Counted from the stretch's first letter, positions 8,585-16,909 are shown. The stretch: DNA of 40,479 nt from Bacillota bacterium (GCA_023421735.1 JAEZSP010000064.1:1-40479), one strand, 5' to 3'. Numbers and translations are program-made. Notes: generated by a model from the letters alone, not told the origin.

Positions 8585-9206
8585 GGGACAATGTGCGAAA
8601 ACAGGGGGGACTTACCGCTGGATAAATCGATAATGGACAGCGTGGGAAAGCCCAAAGCAGGGCGTGCGCAGCATCAGAAGCGGTCACACCGCACTTGACG
8701 AAAGGAAGTGCCTATCCTGCGGATCATCGTTTTTTGGGAGGGATTGATTGACGGATTCATGGTTCGCATCCATGCGCGCCGTTTTGATTTTTCCTGCTTT
8801 TTTCCTTTATCAGTGTTAAGTATCCTATATTTTACCGGATTATTCCTATATATGCGAACATTTTATGGCTCGAAAGCTCTTCGATTCGCTATTTAATATA
8901 CATGCCTCTGAATTTTTACATTCACGCGGTACCAAACATCATCTCGCAGGGGTATACTCAGAAGCCGCATAAGGCGAAATATGCTCGAGAGGCTTCGGGA
9001 AAAGGCGCGGTGAACCGGCTGCGCGGTTTTCTTACGAGGGGGGGATTGCAATTTCGCGGTGCATTGGGACCTGTGTCCGATGCTCCGTTTTGAGTGCGTG
9101 ATCTGCGCGCCGCATATCGTATCGAGGAACTGACAGCGGGCGAAGCCCGGCAAAAACTGCGCGCGTGCGCGGCGAACCATCATACAAAGAAAGAGGTCAT
9201 TATAGA
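8585..9206. other. Long intergenic region upstream of the cation/proton antiporter
   Basis: No credible protein-coding gene is seen: the longest frames (about 60 codons) lack homology-like features. Bases about 8740-8920 are clearly more AT-rich than the surroundings. TATACT occurs at 8953-8958 without a good -35. Downstream of it are a terminator-like hairpin (AACCG-N6-CGGTT at 9013-9028, then TTCTT) and a hairpin CGGGC-GAA-GCCCG at 9137-9149. The region may be a regulated 5' leader. I could not match a known riboswitch, including the c-di-AMP ydaO class. Confidence 0.5.
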
Positions 9207-10436
9207 ATGGAATATTATCAGCTTCTCCTACCGATCGGATTGCTGCTTGCGCTGTCGAAGGTTCTTATGAAGCTGTGCGAGAGATTTAAGATCCCGGCGG
9301 TCGTCGGCATGCTTCTCGCAGGTGTCGTCGTGGGCTTGATCAATTACATTCCGGGTCAGCAGGTTCTCAACGTCAATACGGTCGAAGGACTTGGTTTCTT
9401 CGCAAAGATTGGCGTTATATTGATCCTGTTCTCGGCGGGTCTCGAAACCGACCTGAAACGGATCAAGTCAATCGGCGGTCCCGCAGTGCTCATTACGCTT
9501 GCGGGCGTAATCGTTCCGATGTCATTTGGGTTTGTCGTTGCAACGCTTTATGACGGCGGTTTCGGCGTTGCGACGCGCGAAATCATCCTAAAAAATATAT
9601 TTTACGGCACCATTTTGACCGCGACCTCCGTCAGCATTTCGGTCGCTGTGCTCCGCGAACTTGGAAAGCTGAATTCCAAGATCGGCACCACCATCGTGGC
9701 GGCTGCGATCCTCGACGACATCGTGGGTATCGTCGTTTTGTCCTTTGTCCTTTCGCTCAAGGGCACGGAAGGCGTTGAGGCGGTGAGCCCCGGCATCGTC
9801 GTTCTCAAGACGGTCATCTACTTTGGCGTGGTTGGCGTGCTGGCGTTCGTGGCGGGCAAGGGCTTCCGCGCGCTGGATAACAAATTCCCGCATCACAGGC
9901 TGATCCCCATCTTCTCACTCGCGTTTTGCTTTATCGTCGCTTATGCGAGCGAGCGCTGGTTCGGCATCGCGGACATCACCGGCGCGTATATCGTCGGCCT
10001 GATTCTCTCCACCAACAATGACAGCGGCTATATCGGCCGGAAGGCGGACATTCTTGGCTACATGATCTTCGTCCCGATCTTCTTTGGAAACATCGGCATT
10101 TCGACGAAGTTTTCGGAGATCAACACGAGCATGCTCCTGTTCGGCGCACTCTTTATTCTTGCGGGCATGGCGGGCAAAATCATTGGCTGCGGCGGAACCG
10201 CAATTCTTTGCCGCTACAGCCTCAAGGATTCGCTGAAGGTCGGCGTTGGCATGATGGCGCGCGCGGAAGTCGCGCTCGTGACCGCCCAGAAGGGCGTGGA
10301 GTTTGGCATCATCGACAGCTCGATCATGCCGTTCATCGTCATCCTGATCATTGTAACGAGCTTTGTGACGCCGATTCTGTTGCAGAGGCTTTACCACACG
10401 GATCACGACTTTGTCCCGGTCAAGGACGCAGCATAG
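9207..10436 (+). CDS. Kef-type cation/proton antiporter (CPA2 family)
   Basis: A 409-residue membrane antiporter of the monovalent cation:proton CPA2 group. There are about 12 hydrophobic segments, with family landmarks PAVVGMLLAGVVVGL (about 30-45), ILILFSAGLETDLKRI, TATSVSISVAVLRELGKL, the double-Asp-like ILDDIVGIVVLS motif expected for proton coupling, and GAYIVGLILS. It has no C-terminal RCK/TrkA-N domain, so any nucleotide regulation would need a separate protein. ATG at 9207 follows AAGAGG by about 10 bases. It has its own terminator. Potassium or sodium export is inferred from the family. Confidence 0.88.
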   Translation: MEYYQLLLPIGLLLALSKVLMKLCERFKIPAVVGMLLAGVVVGLINYIPGQQVLNVNTVEGLGFFAKIGVILILFSAGLETDLKRIKSIGGPAVLITLAGVIVPMSFGFVVATLYDGGFGVATREIILKNIFYGTILTATSVSISVAVLRELGKLNSKIGTTIVAAAILDDIVGIVVLSFVLSLKGTEGVEAVSPGIVVLKTVIYFGVVGVLAFVAGKGFRALDNKFPHHRLIPIFSLAFCFIVAYASERWFGIADITGAYIVGLILSTNNDSGYIGRKADILGYMIFVPIFFGNIGISTKFSEINTSMLLFGALFILAGMAGKIIGCGGTAILCRYSLKDSLKVGVGMMARAEVALVTAQKGVEFGIIDSSIMPFIVILIIVTSFVTPILLQRLYHTDHDFVPVKDAA

Positions 10437-10446
10437 CGAAAGACAG

Positions 10447-10488
10447 CCGCCCGCCGAGGAACGCGTTTCCACGGCGGGCGGTTTTTTT
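10447..10488 (+). terminator. Intrinsic terminator of the antiporter gene
   Basis: A perfect 10-bp stem CCGCCCGCCG / CGGCGGGCGG with a 15-base loop followed by seven T residues. Its T-run touches the stop codon of the converging AraC gene. Confidence 0.92.
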
Positions 10489-11326
10489 ATGCGTCCGTTT
10501 CGTTCTGGCGGCGAAAAGAGCTGCGGTATGCGGCGGGCGGGGTGCATTCTGCGCGCGTGAACAGGTGATAAAAGTGGCTCAGATTTTCGAAACCGCACTC
10601 CAGCGCGATGTCGAGCACCGCGCGGTTTGTGTACTTGAGGAGATATTTCCCGTAATCAATGCGCATCCGGTTGACATAGGCGGTTGGGGTTTCGCCAACA
10701 TATTTCCGAAACGCACGGCTCAGATAAGCGGGGGAGAATCCGGATTCATCCTGGAGACCCGGAACACCACGCCGAAGATTTGCCGGGTGTTTGAGTGCGG
10801 CGAGCAGCGCCGCGAGCCACGGAGGCAGTGCCTCTGCGGGTGACGCGTCCCCGCCAAGGAAGTGCTGCGCGAAAAGACGGGCGAGCAGCGCGCGCAGAAC
10901 GCGGTCCTGATCGGGCGATTGGGCGCACACGCGCACATCGCGCTCGAAGGCGGCAAGCGCCGCCCCGTCGAGCGTTGTGCACGGCGGCTGAGGACATGCG
11001 CACAGGGCTTCCGCGCGCTCGGCTGCATCCAGATATGCGATGACTGCGCGGAATGCGGCGGGCGTGAAGGGGATATTGACAAAGTCATAGGCCGCGCCGC
11101 CGTCGAAATCGAACCGATGCGCGTCGTGCGGGCGGATGAACAGCGCGCTCCCCGCCGGCAGGGATTTCGACTGTCCGCCGACCTCGTGGCGTATCTGTCC
11201 ACTGGTGACGACTGAAATCTCGTAAAAATCGTGATCATGGGCGAAGTCAATGGCGTCTGCATGATGTTCGTCCAATCGAATGGACCGTGTGCCGGGATAG
11301 GCGCGCGCATACCGGATCCGGATCAC
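10487..11326 (-). CDS. AraC-family regulator, probably of the beta-mannosidase gene
   Basis: A 279-residue regulator. The N-terminal half is a cupin-type sensor (DHDFYEISVVTSGQIRHEVG, then LPAGSALFIRPHDAHRFDF), the usual sugar-binding part. The C-terminal 100 residues are two AraC helix-turn-helix motifs (GFSPAYLSRAFRKYVGETP and ALECGFENLSHFYHLFTRA). The start is GTG at 11326, with GGAG eight bases upstream; no in-frame ATG fits. It is divergent from the GH2 gene across about 120 bp, the standard layout for a local activator, so mannoside-dependent control is inferred. Confidence 0.88.
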   Translation of the reverse strand: MIRIRYARAYPGTRSIRLDEHHADAIDFAHDHDFYEISVVTSGQIRHEVGGQSKSLPAGSALFIRPHDAHRFDFDGGAAYDFVNIPFTPAAFRAVIAYLDAAERAEALCACPQPPCTTLDGAALAAFERDVRVCAQSPDQDRVLRALLARLFAQHFLGGDASPAEALPPWLAALLAALKHPANLRRGVPGLQDESGFSPAYLSRAFRKYVGETPTAYVNRMRIDYGKYLLKYTNRAVLDIALECGFENLSHFYHLFTRAECTPPAAYRSSFRRQNETDA

Positions 11327-11406
11327 ATGCTCATCTCCGTTCAGCAGATCAATGAATTACAAATACTATATCAATTTAGGACAAGAAAGGCAAGGGCAAG
11401 GCGCGC

Positions 11407-11412
11407 TATAAT
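11407..11412 (+). promoter_or_regulatory. Candidate -10 box for the beta-mannosidase gene
   Basis: TATAAT lies 36 bp before the start codon, but nothing resembling TTGACA lies 16-18 bp upstream. A weak -35 fits a promoter that needs an activator, such as the divergent AraC protein. Confidence 0.45.
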
Positions 11413-11447
11413 CGCAACAGAACGCAAAGGCGACAGGGGGAAGAGGC

Positions 11448-13964
11448 ATGGTGGAAAAAAACCTTGACACAGGCTGGCGGCTTCTGGAAGCGCCGCTCGA
11501 TTGGGGTGTGGAGCGACTTTCGCAGGTGATGCGCACACAGACGGGGTGGATGGACTGCGCGCTTCCATGCGACATACACACGCCGCTTGAGAGGGCGGGG
11601 CGGATCAGGGACGTCGTGCTGGCGGATTACTGTTACGAGGCGGAATGGATCGAGAAGCGTTCTTGGTGGTTCGCACACGTCTTTTCGGGTGCGGGGATCG
11701 ATTTTCGAGCGGAGGCGATTGAGCTGACGCTGGAATCGTTGGACGCACATGCGGATGTGTTTTTAAACGGCGAATGGCTTGGAACGCACATCAGCGCGTT
11801 CTACCCCTTTGTGCGGGGCGTGAAGGAGCGTTTACGGCCCGGTGAAAACGAACTGGTCGTGCGCATGACGACGGGCCTTGAGGGCGTCACGGATGCGGAT
11901 CTTGCCGAGATCAACTGGGCGGTGCCCACCGAGGAAGGGAACGGAAACCCGCGCAGGGGCGATAAGCGGCGCGCATTTTTGCGCAAACCGGCTTACACGG
12001 TCGGCTGGGATTGGGGTCCCAAGGCGCTGACCTGCGGGATCGTGAAGGGCGCGTTTATCAGGGCCTATGACAGGATTGCCATCCGGGGGGTGCACACCGC
12101 TGTGCGGGAGGCGCGTGCGGGAGCCGCGCGGCTGTGCATGACGTTGGAGGTCGATCAACTGCACGTTTATGCCACCAGAGACGCGGATGTGGAAATTCGG
12201 CTTCACCTGAACGGCCAAGAGGCGGCGGCTGTGATCCGCAAGGATGTGCTTCTCACCTCGGGGCTCAATTATATCGACATTGAGATCGACGTGCCGAACG
12301 CGCGACTCTGGTGGCCGAACGGGTACGGCGATCAGCCGCTCTACCGGGTGGAGGTCGGCGTGGTTTGCGAGGGCGTGCGGGATGCTTATCCGCCTTTTCT
12401 GTACGGCATTCGCACGGTGGAACTGGATACCGCGCGTACGGGCGCGCAGACGCGCAGATTTGCGCTCATCGTAAACGGCGTGGCGATCTTTTGCAAGGGC
12501 GGCGACTGGATTCCCGCCGATTCGATCTATGCGCGTGTGACGCGTGAGAAGTACGAGGCGCTCATTTCGGAAGCGCGCAATGCAAACTTCAATATGCTGC
12601 GCATCTGGGGCGGGGGCATTTACGAAACGGATGCGTTTTACGAGGCATGCGACAAAAACGGCATTCTCATCTGGCACGACTTCATGTTTGGCTGTTCGAC
12701 GCACCCAGATCACCGCGCATGGTTCCGGCGCGAGGTGGAAAAGGAAATGGATTACCAGACGAAGCGGCTGAGGAATCATCCGTCCCTCGCGCTCTGGTGC
12801 GGCAATAACGAGAACCACTGGTGCTTCAATCCCGCAGACAACCCAGGTTGGAACGTCAACATGACTTATGAGAAGCAATTTGGGCTTTTGACCGGGAACG
12901 AGCTTGCCAAGGTTGCGGTGCGGAACAATTGCGCGGAGATTCCATACTGGAATTCATCGCCCTATGGCGGGGCGCGGCCGAACGCGGACGAGGTGGGGGA
13001 CGTGCACTGCTGGGGCGCGTTTATGATGAACGCCGACATGGAAAAGCGCATTGATCCCGCCGGGTATGATGCGCTGAACGCGCGGTTTGTGACCGAGTAC
13101 GGTTACCCGGGGCCGTGTCCGCGCGCTTCGATCGAGGAATACTTCGACGGGCGTGAGATCGACCGGGCGGGGCAGGTATGGGATCACCACAACAATACGT
13201 TTGAAAAGCACACGGTTGCGGCGGGAATGGAGAAGCATTACCCGGTTGCGGCGGGGGCGCTGAATCTGGACGAGTACATCCTCTACGCGGGGATGACGCA
13301 ATCGCTGATGCTTGGGTATTCGCTCGAAGCCATAAGATGCAAGGATTTTTGCGGGGGCGCGCTGTTTTGGATGTACAATGACACGTGGGGCGAAGTCGGC
13401 TGGACGATCATCGACTACTACCTGCGCAGGAAAATTTCCTATTACGGCGTGAAGCGCGCGTTTGCCCCCGTGCAACTTGCGCTGCGGTTCGCGGACGGCA
13501 AGGTCGCGTTATGGGGCTTCAACGATACGGATGTGGAGATTCGGCTGGAGGCGCAGATGGGGTATGTGCCGTTTGACGGCGCGCACGCCGATCTGGAACG
13601 CGTGGAGTTGAACCTGCCTGCGCGGTCGCGTACGTTGCTCCTTGCACGCACGAAACCCGATGCGGACGACCGATGCGGTGCATTCTGCGTGCTGCCGACC
13701 GGAGACGTGTGTGCGCCCGCTGTTTTGCGCACACGCGAGACGCGCGATTTGAATTTGCTGGGCGGGGCGGTGGAGATCGTACGCGAGACGCGGGAGGGGG
13801 ACGGCGTTTGCGTGACGCTGAAAAGCCGCGTCTTCCTCCACGGGGTTCACGTCAAGGAGGATTTGCGGCTTTCGGACAATTATTTCGATCTCATTCCGGG
13901 TGTTGAAAAAAGGGTGACCATCGAGGGCGTGGAAACATCGCCCGCATGGCACATCGTCTGCTAA
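11448..13964 (+). CDS. Glycoside hydrolase family 2 beta-mannosidase
   Basis: An 838-residue exo-hydrolase that removes terminal beta-linked mannose from oligosaccharides. The GH2 order is visible: N-terminal sugar-binding jelly roll (VFLNGEWLGTHISAFYPF), immunoglobulin-like domain, LWWPNGYGDQPLY at the boundary (typical of beta-mannosidases), then the TIM barrel with FNMLRIWGGGIYETD. The acid/base is in WCGNNE (Glu455) and the nucleophile in FVTEYGYPG (Glu550). No signal peptide is present, so it acts in the cytoplasm on imported oligosaccharides. The ATG has a G-rich ribosome-binding site (about 11435-11446). No transporter or mannoside phosphorylase adjoins it. Confidence 0.93.
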   Translation: MVEKNLDTGWRLLEAPLDWGVERLSQVMRTQTGWMDCALPCDIHTPLERAGRIRDVVLADYCYEAEWIEKRSWWFAHVFSGAGIDFRAEAIELTLESLDAHADVFLNGEWLGTHISAFYPFVRGVKERLRPGENELVVRMTTGLEGVTDADLAEINWAVPTEEGNGNPRRGDKRRAFLRKPAYTVGWDWGPKALTCGIVKGAFIRAYDRIAIRGVHTAVREARAGAARLCMTLEVDQLHVYATRDADVEIRLHLNGQEAAAVIRKDVLLTSGLNYIDIEIDVPNARLWWPNGYGDQPLYRVEVGVVCEGVRDAYPPFLYGIRTVELDTARTGAQTRRFALIVNGVAIFCKGGDWIPADSIYARVTREKYEALISEARNANFNMLRIWGGGIYETDAFYEACDKNGILIWHDFMFGCSTHPDHRAWFRREVEKEMDYQTKRLRNHPSLALWCGNNENHWCFNPADNPGWNVNMTYEKQFGLLTGNELAKVAVRNNCAEIPYWNSSPYGGARPNADEVGDVHCWGAFMMNADMEKRIDPAGYDALNARFVTEYGYPGPCPRASIEEYFDGREIDRAGQVWDHHNNTFEKHTVAAGMEKHYPVAAGALNLDEYILYAGMTQSLMLGYSLEAIRCKDFCGGALFWMYNDTWGEVGWTIIDYYLRRKISYYGVKRAFAPVQLALRFADGKVALWGFNDTDVEIRLEAQMGYVPFDGAHADLERVELNLPARSRTLLLARTKPDADDRCGAFCVLPTGDVCAPAVLRTRETRDLNLLGGAVEIVRETREGDGVCVTLKSRVFLHGVHVKEDLRLSDNYFDLIPGVEKRVTIEGVETSPAWHIVC

Positions 13965-14230
13965 AACCGTGGGCTGCCGGAGAATATCCGGCGGCCCTTT
14001 CGTGCATCATGTGTTGCGCAAATCGCCTTCAAAATGCGCGCGTTGGTCGGACATCCAGGCGGGCAAATATCCCGCCCGATGCGCGACCCGTTGGGATGCG
14101 AGATTGCCGGATGTGGTGCCGCCTCGACAAAAACAAAGCGATCCTTTTCGCCCATCAGATCGGCGGGCGTACAATTGAGGTCGATTGCGAGCTGATGGTG
14201 AACAATCTCATACATTTCTGACTGATTCAC
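13961..14230 (-). pseudogene. Short remnant: N-terminus of an unrecognised small protein, probably truncated
   Basis: An 89-codon frame with a strong AGGAGG site ahead of a GTG start, just downstream of birA on the same strand. The first 35 residues (EMYEIVHHQLAIDLNCTPAD then KDRFVFVEA) look like genuine protein and recall the N-terminus of a family of clostridial GNAT-like proteins; this is from memory and unverified. The rest is Cys/Pro/Arg-rich and translates a terminator and palindromic sequence, so it does not look like natural coding sequence. I read it as a gene that has lost its 3' part. No frameshift that restores a recognisable continuation was found in either other frame. Confidence 0.45.
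13971..14000 (+). terminator. Probable terminator of the beta-mannosidase gene
   Basis: A 10-bp stem (13971-13980 with 13988-13997, one G-T pair) with a 7-base loop just after the stop codon; only three T residues follow, so efficiency is uncertain. Confidence 0.6.
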
Positions 14231-14247
14231 GGGACAGGCCTCCTCCT

Positions 14248-15234
14248 TTACACATATCCGTACAGGCCGCGCACGCTGACCTCGCCGCTTTTCAGCGTCA
14301 TGACAGTTCCGTCCTGCAAGCGGATGACGAGGCTAAAGTCGCTGTCCACGTCCTCGGCCACGCCGGTGTATGAGACGCCGTTTTGTGAAAAGCGAACCGC
14401 GCGTCCCAGATTGACACAGGCGGCGCGGTAGGGGGCGAGGTAGGATGCGCGGCGTTCGGCCCAATCGGCGCGCAATTGATCGAGCCGCAGGATCATCTCG
14501 GCGGCGAGGCGCGCGCGGCTGATTTTCCTGCCCGTTTCCATCAAAAGGGATGTGGCGATGTGCCCAATTTCGGGCGGGAAGTCTTCCGCTGTTTCGCGGA
14601 CATTGACGCCGATGCCGACCACGGCGTGCTGGACGCGCCCGGTTTCGCCTTCGACGGACATCTCGGTGAGAATGCCGCAAAGTTTCTTTCCGTTCAGGAC
14701 GAGGTCGTTGACCCACTTAATGCCGGGGCGTATGCCCGCGACCGCCGCGATGGCATCCGCCATCGCAACCGCAATGAGCGCGGTGATGTTTGCAATGTCC
14801 TGCGGCGCACCCGTTGGGCGTAGAAGCATCGAGAGATAGATGCCCCGATCCGCCGGCGATGAGAAGCTGCGTCCCAGCCGTCCCTTGCCCCGCGTCTGTT
14901 CATTTGCGACCGCGACCAGGCCTTCCTCCGCGCCTGTTTGCGCCCGCGTCTTGAGATAATCGTTGGTGGAATCGACCGTTTCAAGGCATTCGACCGCATC
15001 CATTCGACCGGCGGGCAAATAAGCCATCAGCGCGCCCGGGGCGATGCGATCCGGGGACGAGACGATCAAATATCCGCGGTTTGTCGCGGATTGAATCCCA
15101 TATCCTTCGCGCCGCAGCGTTTGGACCGCGCTGTTGACGGCTGCGCGGCTTACACCCAATGTACCGCTCATCTCTTCTCCCGAGACATAGCCATCCGCCC
15201 GCAGCAGCATGGCGAGTACCTGATCCTTCGTCAT
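14248..15234 (-). CDS. birA: Bifunctional biotin-protein ligase / biotin operon repressor
   Basis: A 328-residue group II BirA. The N-terminal winged helix (DQVLAMLLRADGYVSGEEMS, LGVSRAAVNSAVQTLR, about residues 3-65) binds DNA. The central catalytic domain carries STNDYLK, the biotinyl-AMP loop TRGKGRLGRSF and IKWVNDLVLNGKKLCGILTE; the C-terminal SH3-like cap ends in GEVSVRGLYGY. It makes biotinyl-5'-AMP, biotinylates carboxylase carrier proteins and, when biotin is plentiful, represses biotin genes. ATG at 15234 has AGGAGG eight bases upstream; further upstream starts would include the promoter. A canonical operator lies before the divergent bioY. Confidence 0.95.
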   Translation of the reverse strand: MTKDQVLAMLLRADGYVSGEEMSGTLGVSRAAVNSAVQTLRREGYGIQSATNRGYLIVSSPDRIAPGALMAYLPAGRMDAVECLETVDSTNDYLKTRAQTGAEEGLVAVANEQTRGKGRLGRSFSSPADRGIYLSMLLRPTGAPQDIANITALIAVAMADAIAAVAGIRPGIKWVNDLVLNGKKLCGILTEMSVEGETGRVQHAVVGIGVNVRETAEDFPPEIGHIATSLLMETGRKISRARLAAEMILRLDQLRADWAERRASYLAPYRAACVNLGRAVRFSQNGVSYTGVAEDVDSDFSLVIRLQDGTVMTLKSGEVSVRGLYGYV

Positions 15235-15253
15235 AACCCCACCTCCTTTGCCC

Positions 15254-15281
15254 ATTATACCAGATCCGGGCGGATTGTAAA
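15254..15281 (-). promoter_or_regulatory. Promoter of birA
   Basis: On the minus strand TTTACA (15276-15281), 16 bp, then TATAAT (15254-15259) preceded by TG one base away (TGGTATAAT). Confidence 0.75.
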
Positions 15282-15298
15282 GATTCGATCGAAACCGA

Positions 15299-15327
15299 TT
15301 GACAATCGGCATTCGACGTGCTATCCT
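15299..15327 (+). promoter_or_regulatory. Sigma-A promoter of bioY
   Basis: TTGACA (15299-15304), 17-bp spacer, TATCCT (15322-15327), immediately upstream of the BirA operator. Confidence 0.75.
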
Positions 15328-15329
15328 CA

Positions 15330-15360
15330 TTGTAAACACAAAACTCGTGGAGGTTTACAA
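15330..15360. promoter_or_regulatory. BirA operator controlling bioY
   Basis: A perfect inverted repeat TTGTAAAC-N15-GTTTACAA, matching the known BirA box arrangement in bacteria. It starts two bases after the -10 box and contains the bioY ribosome-binding site (GTGGAGG) in its spacer, so bound BirA would cover the transcription start. The adjacent birA has the DNA-binding domain needed to use it. Confidence 0.93.
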
Positions 15361-15363
15361 TCG

Positions 15364-15891
15364 ATGAAGGCAAGGGATATTGCGCGCATGGGGCTGTGCG
15401 TGGCACTGATGGCGGTCTGTTCGTGGATTGCAATTCCGGCGGCGGTGCCGTTTACGCTCCAGACGTTTGCCGTGTTTCTGGCAGTTGGTTTTTTGGGCGG
15501 AAAGCAGGGGACGATGGCGATTCTGGCATACATACTGCTCGGAACGGTGGGCGTCCCCGTCTTTGCGGGATTTGCAGGCGGCATTGGTGCCATTTTGGGC
15601 CCGACGGGCGGATACATCATCGGTTTTCTGGCGGCGGCGCTTGTGGTTTGGGGGATTACGCGCGTGCTGGGCGACGGCATCGTTAAGCTTTTGATGGCCA
15701 TGTGCGCGGGGCTACTGGTGCTCTATGTCTTCGGAACCGCATGGTTCATGGTGGTTTATGCGCAGAAGGTGAGCGCGGTATCGCTTTGGACGGCGCTATC
15801 CTGGTGCGTGTTCCCCTTTGTTCTGCCAGACGCGGCAAAGGTGGCGCTTGCGGCGTTGATTGCGCGGCGGCTGCGCAAGACCGGGGTTTGA
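15364..15891 (+). CDS. bioY: Biotin transporter BioY (ECF substrate-binding component)
   Basis: A 175-residue membrane protein with about six hydrophobic segments. AIPAAVPFTLQTFAVFLAV near the N-terminus and the glycine-rich loop GAILGPTGGYIIGF are hallmarks of BioY. It is the biotin-specific S component that works with a shared energizing module (EcfA, EcfA', EcfT), not encoded in this window. ATG at 15364 lies four bases after the BirA operator; the GGAGG site is inside the operator. Import under BirA control indicates that external biotin is used. Confidence 0.95.
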   Translation: MKARDIARMGLCVALMAVCSWIAIPAAVPFTLQTFAVFLAVGFLGGKQGTMAILAYILLGTVGVPVFAGFAGGIGAILGPTGGYIIGFLAAALVVWGITRVLGDGIVKLLMAMCAGLLVLYVFGTAWFMVVYAQKVSAVSLWTALSWCVFPFVLPDAAKVALAALIARRLRKTGV

Positions 15892-15915
15892 TTCCGCGCA
15901 CAGATGTGATAAAAT
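15888..15915 (+). promoter_or_regulatory. Promoter of the racemase gene
   Basis: TTGATT (15888-15893) overlapping the bioY stop, 16 bp, then TAAAAT (15910-15915) with an upstream TG (TGATAAAAT). Confidence 0.55.
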
Positions 15916-15944
15916 GATCGCATCAATGTGCGGAGGATGACGAC

Positions 15945-16637
15945 ATGAAGACCATCGGTTTGATCGGGGGCATGAGCTGGGAAAGCACAGTGACCTATTA
16001 CCAAATCATCAACACCTGCATCAAGGAAAAGCTGGGTGGATTCCATTCTGCGAAGTGCGTTTTATACAGCGTGGACTTTGCCGAGGTCGAAGGTCATATG
16101 GCTTTGGGCGAATGGGATGATGCGGCGCTGATCCTTGGGGATGCGGCTGTGGCGCTCGAACGCGCGGGTGTGGATTTCATCCTGATCTGTACCAATACGC
16201 TTCACAAGGTGTTTGACCAAGTTGCGGCGCGCGTCAAGGTTCCCCTGTTGCACATTGCGGATGCCGTGGCGGATGCCCTGGATGCGCGGGGATACAAAAC
16301 AGTCGCGCTTTTGGGAACGAAGTACACGATGCAGCAGGACTTCTACCGGGAAAGGCTCGCGCGCAGGGGCTTTCGCGTGCTCGTGCCGGATGAAAACGAG
16401 ATGGACGAGGTGAATCGGATCATATTTGACGAGCTTTGCATGGGGACGATCGCGGACGACGCGCGCAAGACATATATCGCGGTGATCGACCGACTCGTCG
16501 CCAGCGGCGCGCAGGCAACGATTCTGGGCTGCACGGAGATCGGGCTGCTTGTCCGACCGGAGGACACGCCAACGCCGCTTTTTGATACGGCGATCATTCA
16601 TGCAGTCCGCGCGGCGGAAATGGCGCTTGCGGAATAG
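15945..16637 (+). CDS. Aspartate/glutamate racemase family protein
   Basis: A 230-residue cofactor-independent racemase. The two catalytic cysteines expected for the two-base mechanism are present: Cys82 in ICTNTLHK and Cys196 in ILGCTEIGLL. The N-terminus KTIGLIGGMSWEST is typical of the aspartate racemase (YgeA/RacD) branch rather than of MurI. The likely product is D-aspartate or D-glutamate for cell-wall use, but other amino acids are possible. ATG at 15945 follows GGAGG by eight bases. It is a single-gene unit after bioY, with a terminator downstream. Confidence 0.88.
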   Translation: MKTIGLIGGMSWESTVTYYQIINTCIKEKLGGFHSAKCVLYSVDFAEVEGHMALGEWDDAALILGDAAVALERAGVDFILICTNTLHKVFDQVAARVKVPLLHIADAVADALDARGYKTVALLGTKYTMQQDFYRERLARRGFRVLVPDENEMDEVNRIIFDELCMGTIADDARKTYIAVIDRLVASGAQATILGCTEIGLLVRPEDTPTPLFDTAIIHAVRAAEMALAE

Positions 16638-16677
16638 GTTTGCTGCTGATTGAGAAAGCACATGCCATGGCTTCTCA

Positions 16678-16716
16678 CCGCATATGCGGACGGAGGGGCT
16701 ATGCGTGTGTTTTTTT
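16678..16716 (+). terminator. Possible terminator of the racemase gene
   Basis: CGCATA (16679-16684) can pair with TATGCG (16700-16705), followed within five bases by seven T residues (16710-16716). A perfect 12-bp palindrome CCGCATATGCGG (16678-16689) overlaps the first arm, so the fold is ambiguous. Confidence 0.5.
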
Positions 16717-16785
16717 GATGCCCGCATTTGCAGTTGAGGATCTCGGGAATGCGCTTGCCTTGTTTTGAAAAGAGCATGGCGGCAC

Positions 16786-16813
16786 TTGACAGTGCTGCAG
16801 GGGGAAATATAAT
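16786..16813 (+). promoter_or_regulatory. Near-perfect consensus promoter without an identified gene
   Basis: TTGACA (16786-16791), 16 bp, TATAAT (16808-16813). Transcription would start near 16820 and run toward the antisense strand of the amino-acid ABC ATPase. No ORF with a ribosome-binding site follows. Three tandem TGGGC copies (16818-16832) sit at the predicted start site. Confidence 0.6.
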
Positions 16814-16885
16814 CACTTGGGCTGGGCTGGGCTGAACGTGAACCACGCGATGTGAAACAGGGTTTGTCATCATGGTTCGACACAC

Positions 16886-16909
16886 AAAAAAAGACCCCGC
16901 GTGGGGGTC
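16886..16909 (-). terminator. Intrinsic terminator of the amino-acid ABC transporter operon
   Basis: On the minus strand GACCCC/GGGGTC form a stem (16893-16898 with 16904-16909) followed by seven T residues (16886-16892). The stem overlaps the ATPase stop codon. Confidence 0.85.

Noticed and set aside
8708..8896. 62-codon plus-strand frame in the antiporter leader
   Set aside because: No ribosome-binding site or protein-like conservation signal; the hydrophobic residues follow from the T-rich sequence.
8900..9206. c-di-AMP (ydaO) riboswitch before the antiporter
   Set aside because: Short fragments recall the consensus, but the ordered conserved segments, such as the 3' CCGACAGCUAACC block, are missing.
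11832..12878. Long minus-strand open frame (348 codons) inside the beta-mannosidase
   Set aside because: Antisense shadow produced by GC-rich codon bias; the sense strand is a full GH2 enzyme with catalytic residues.
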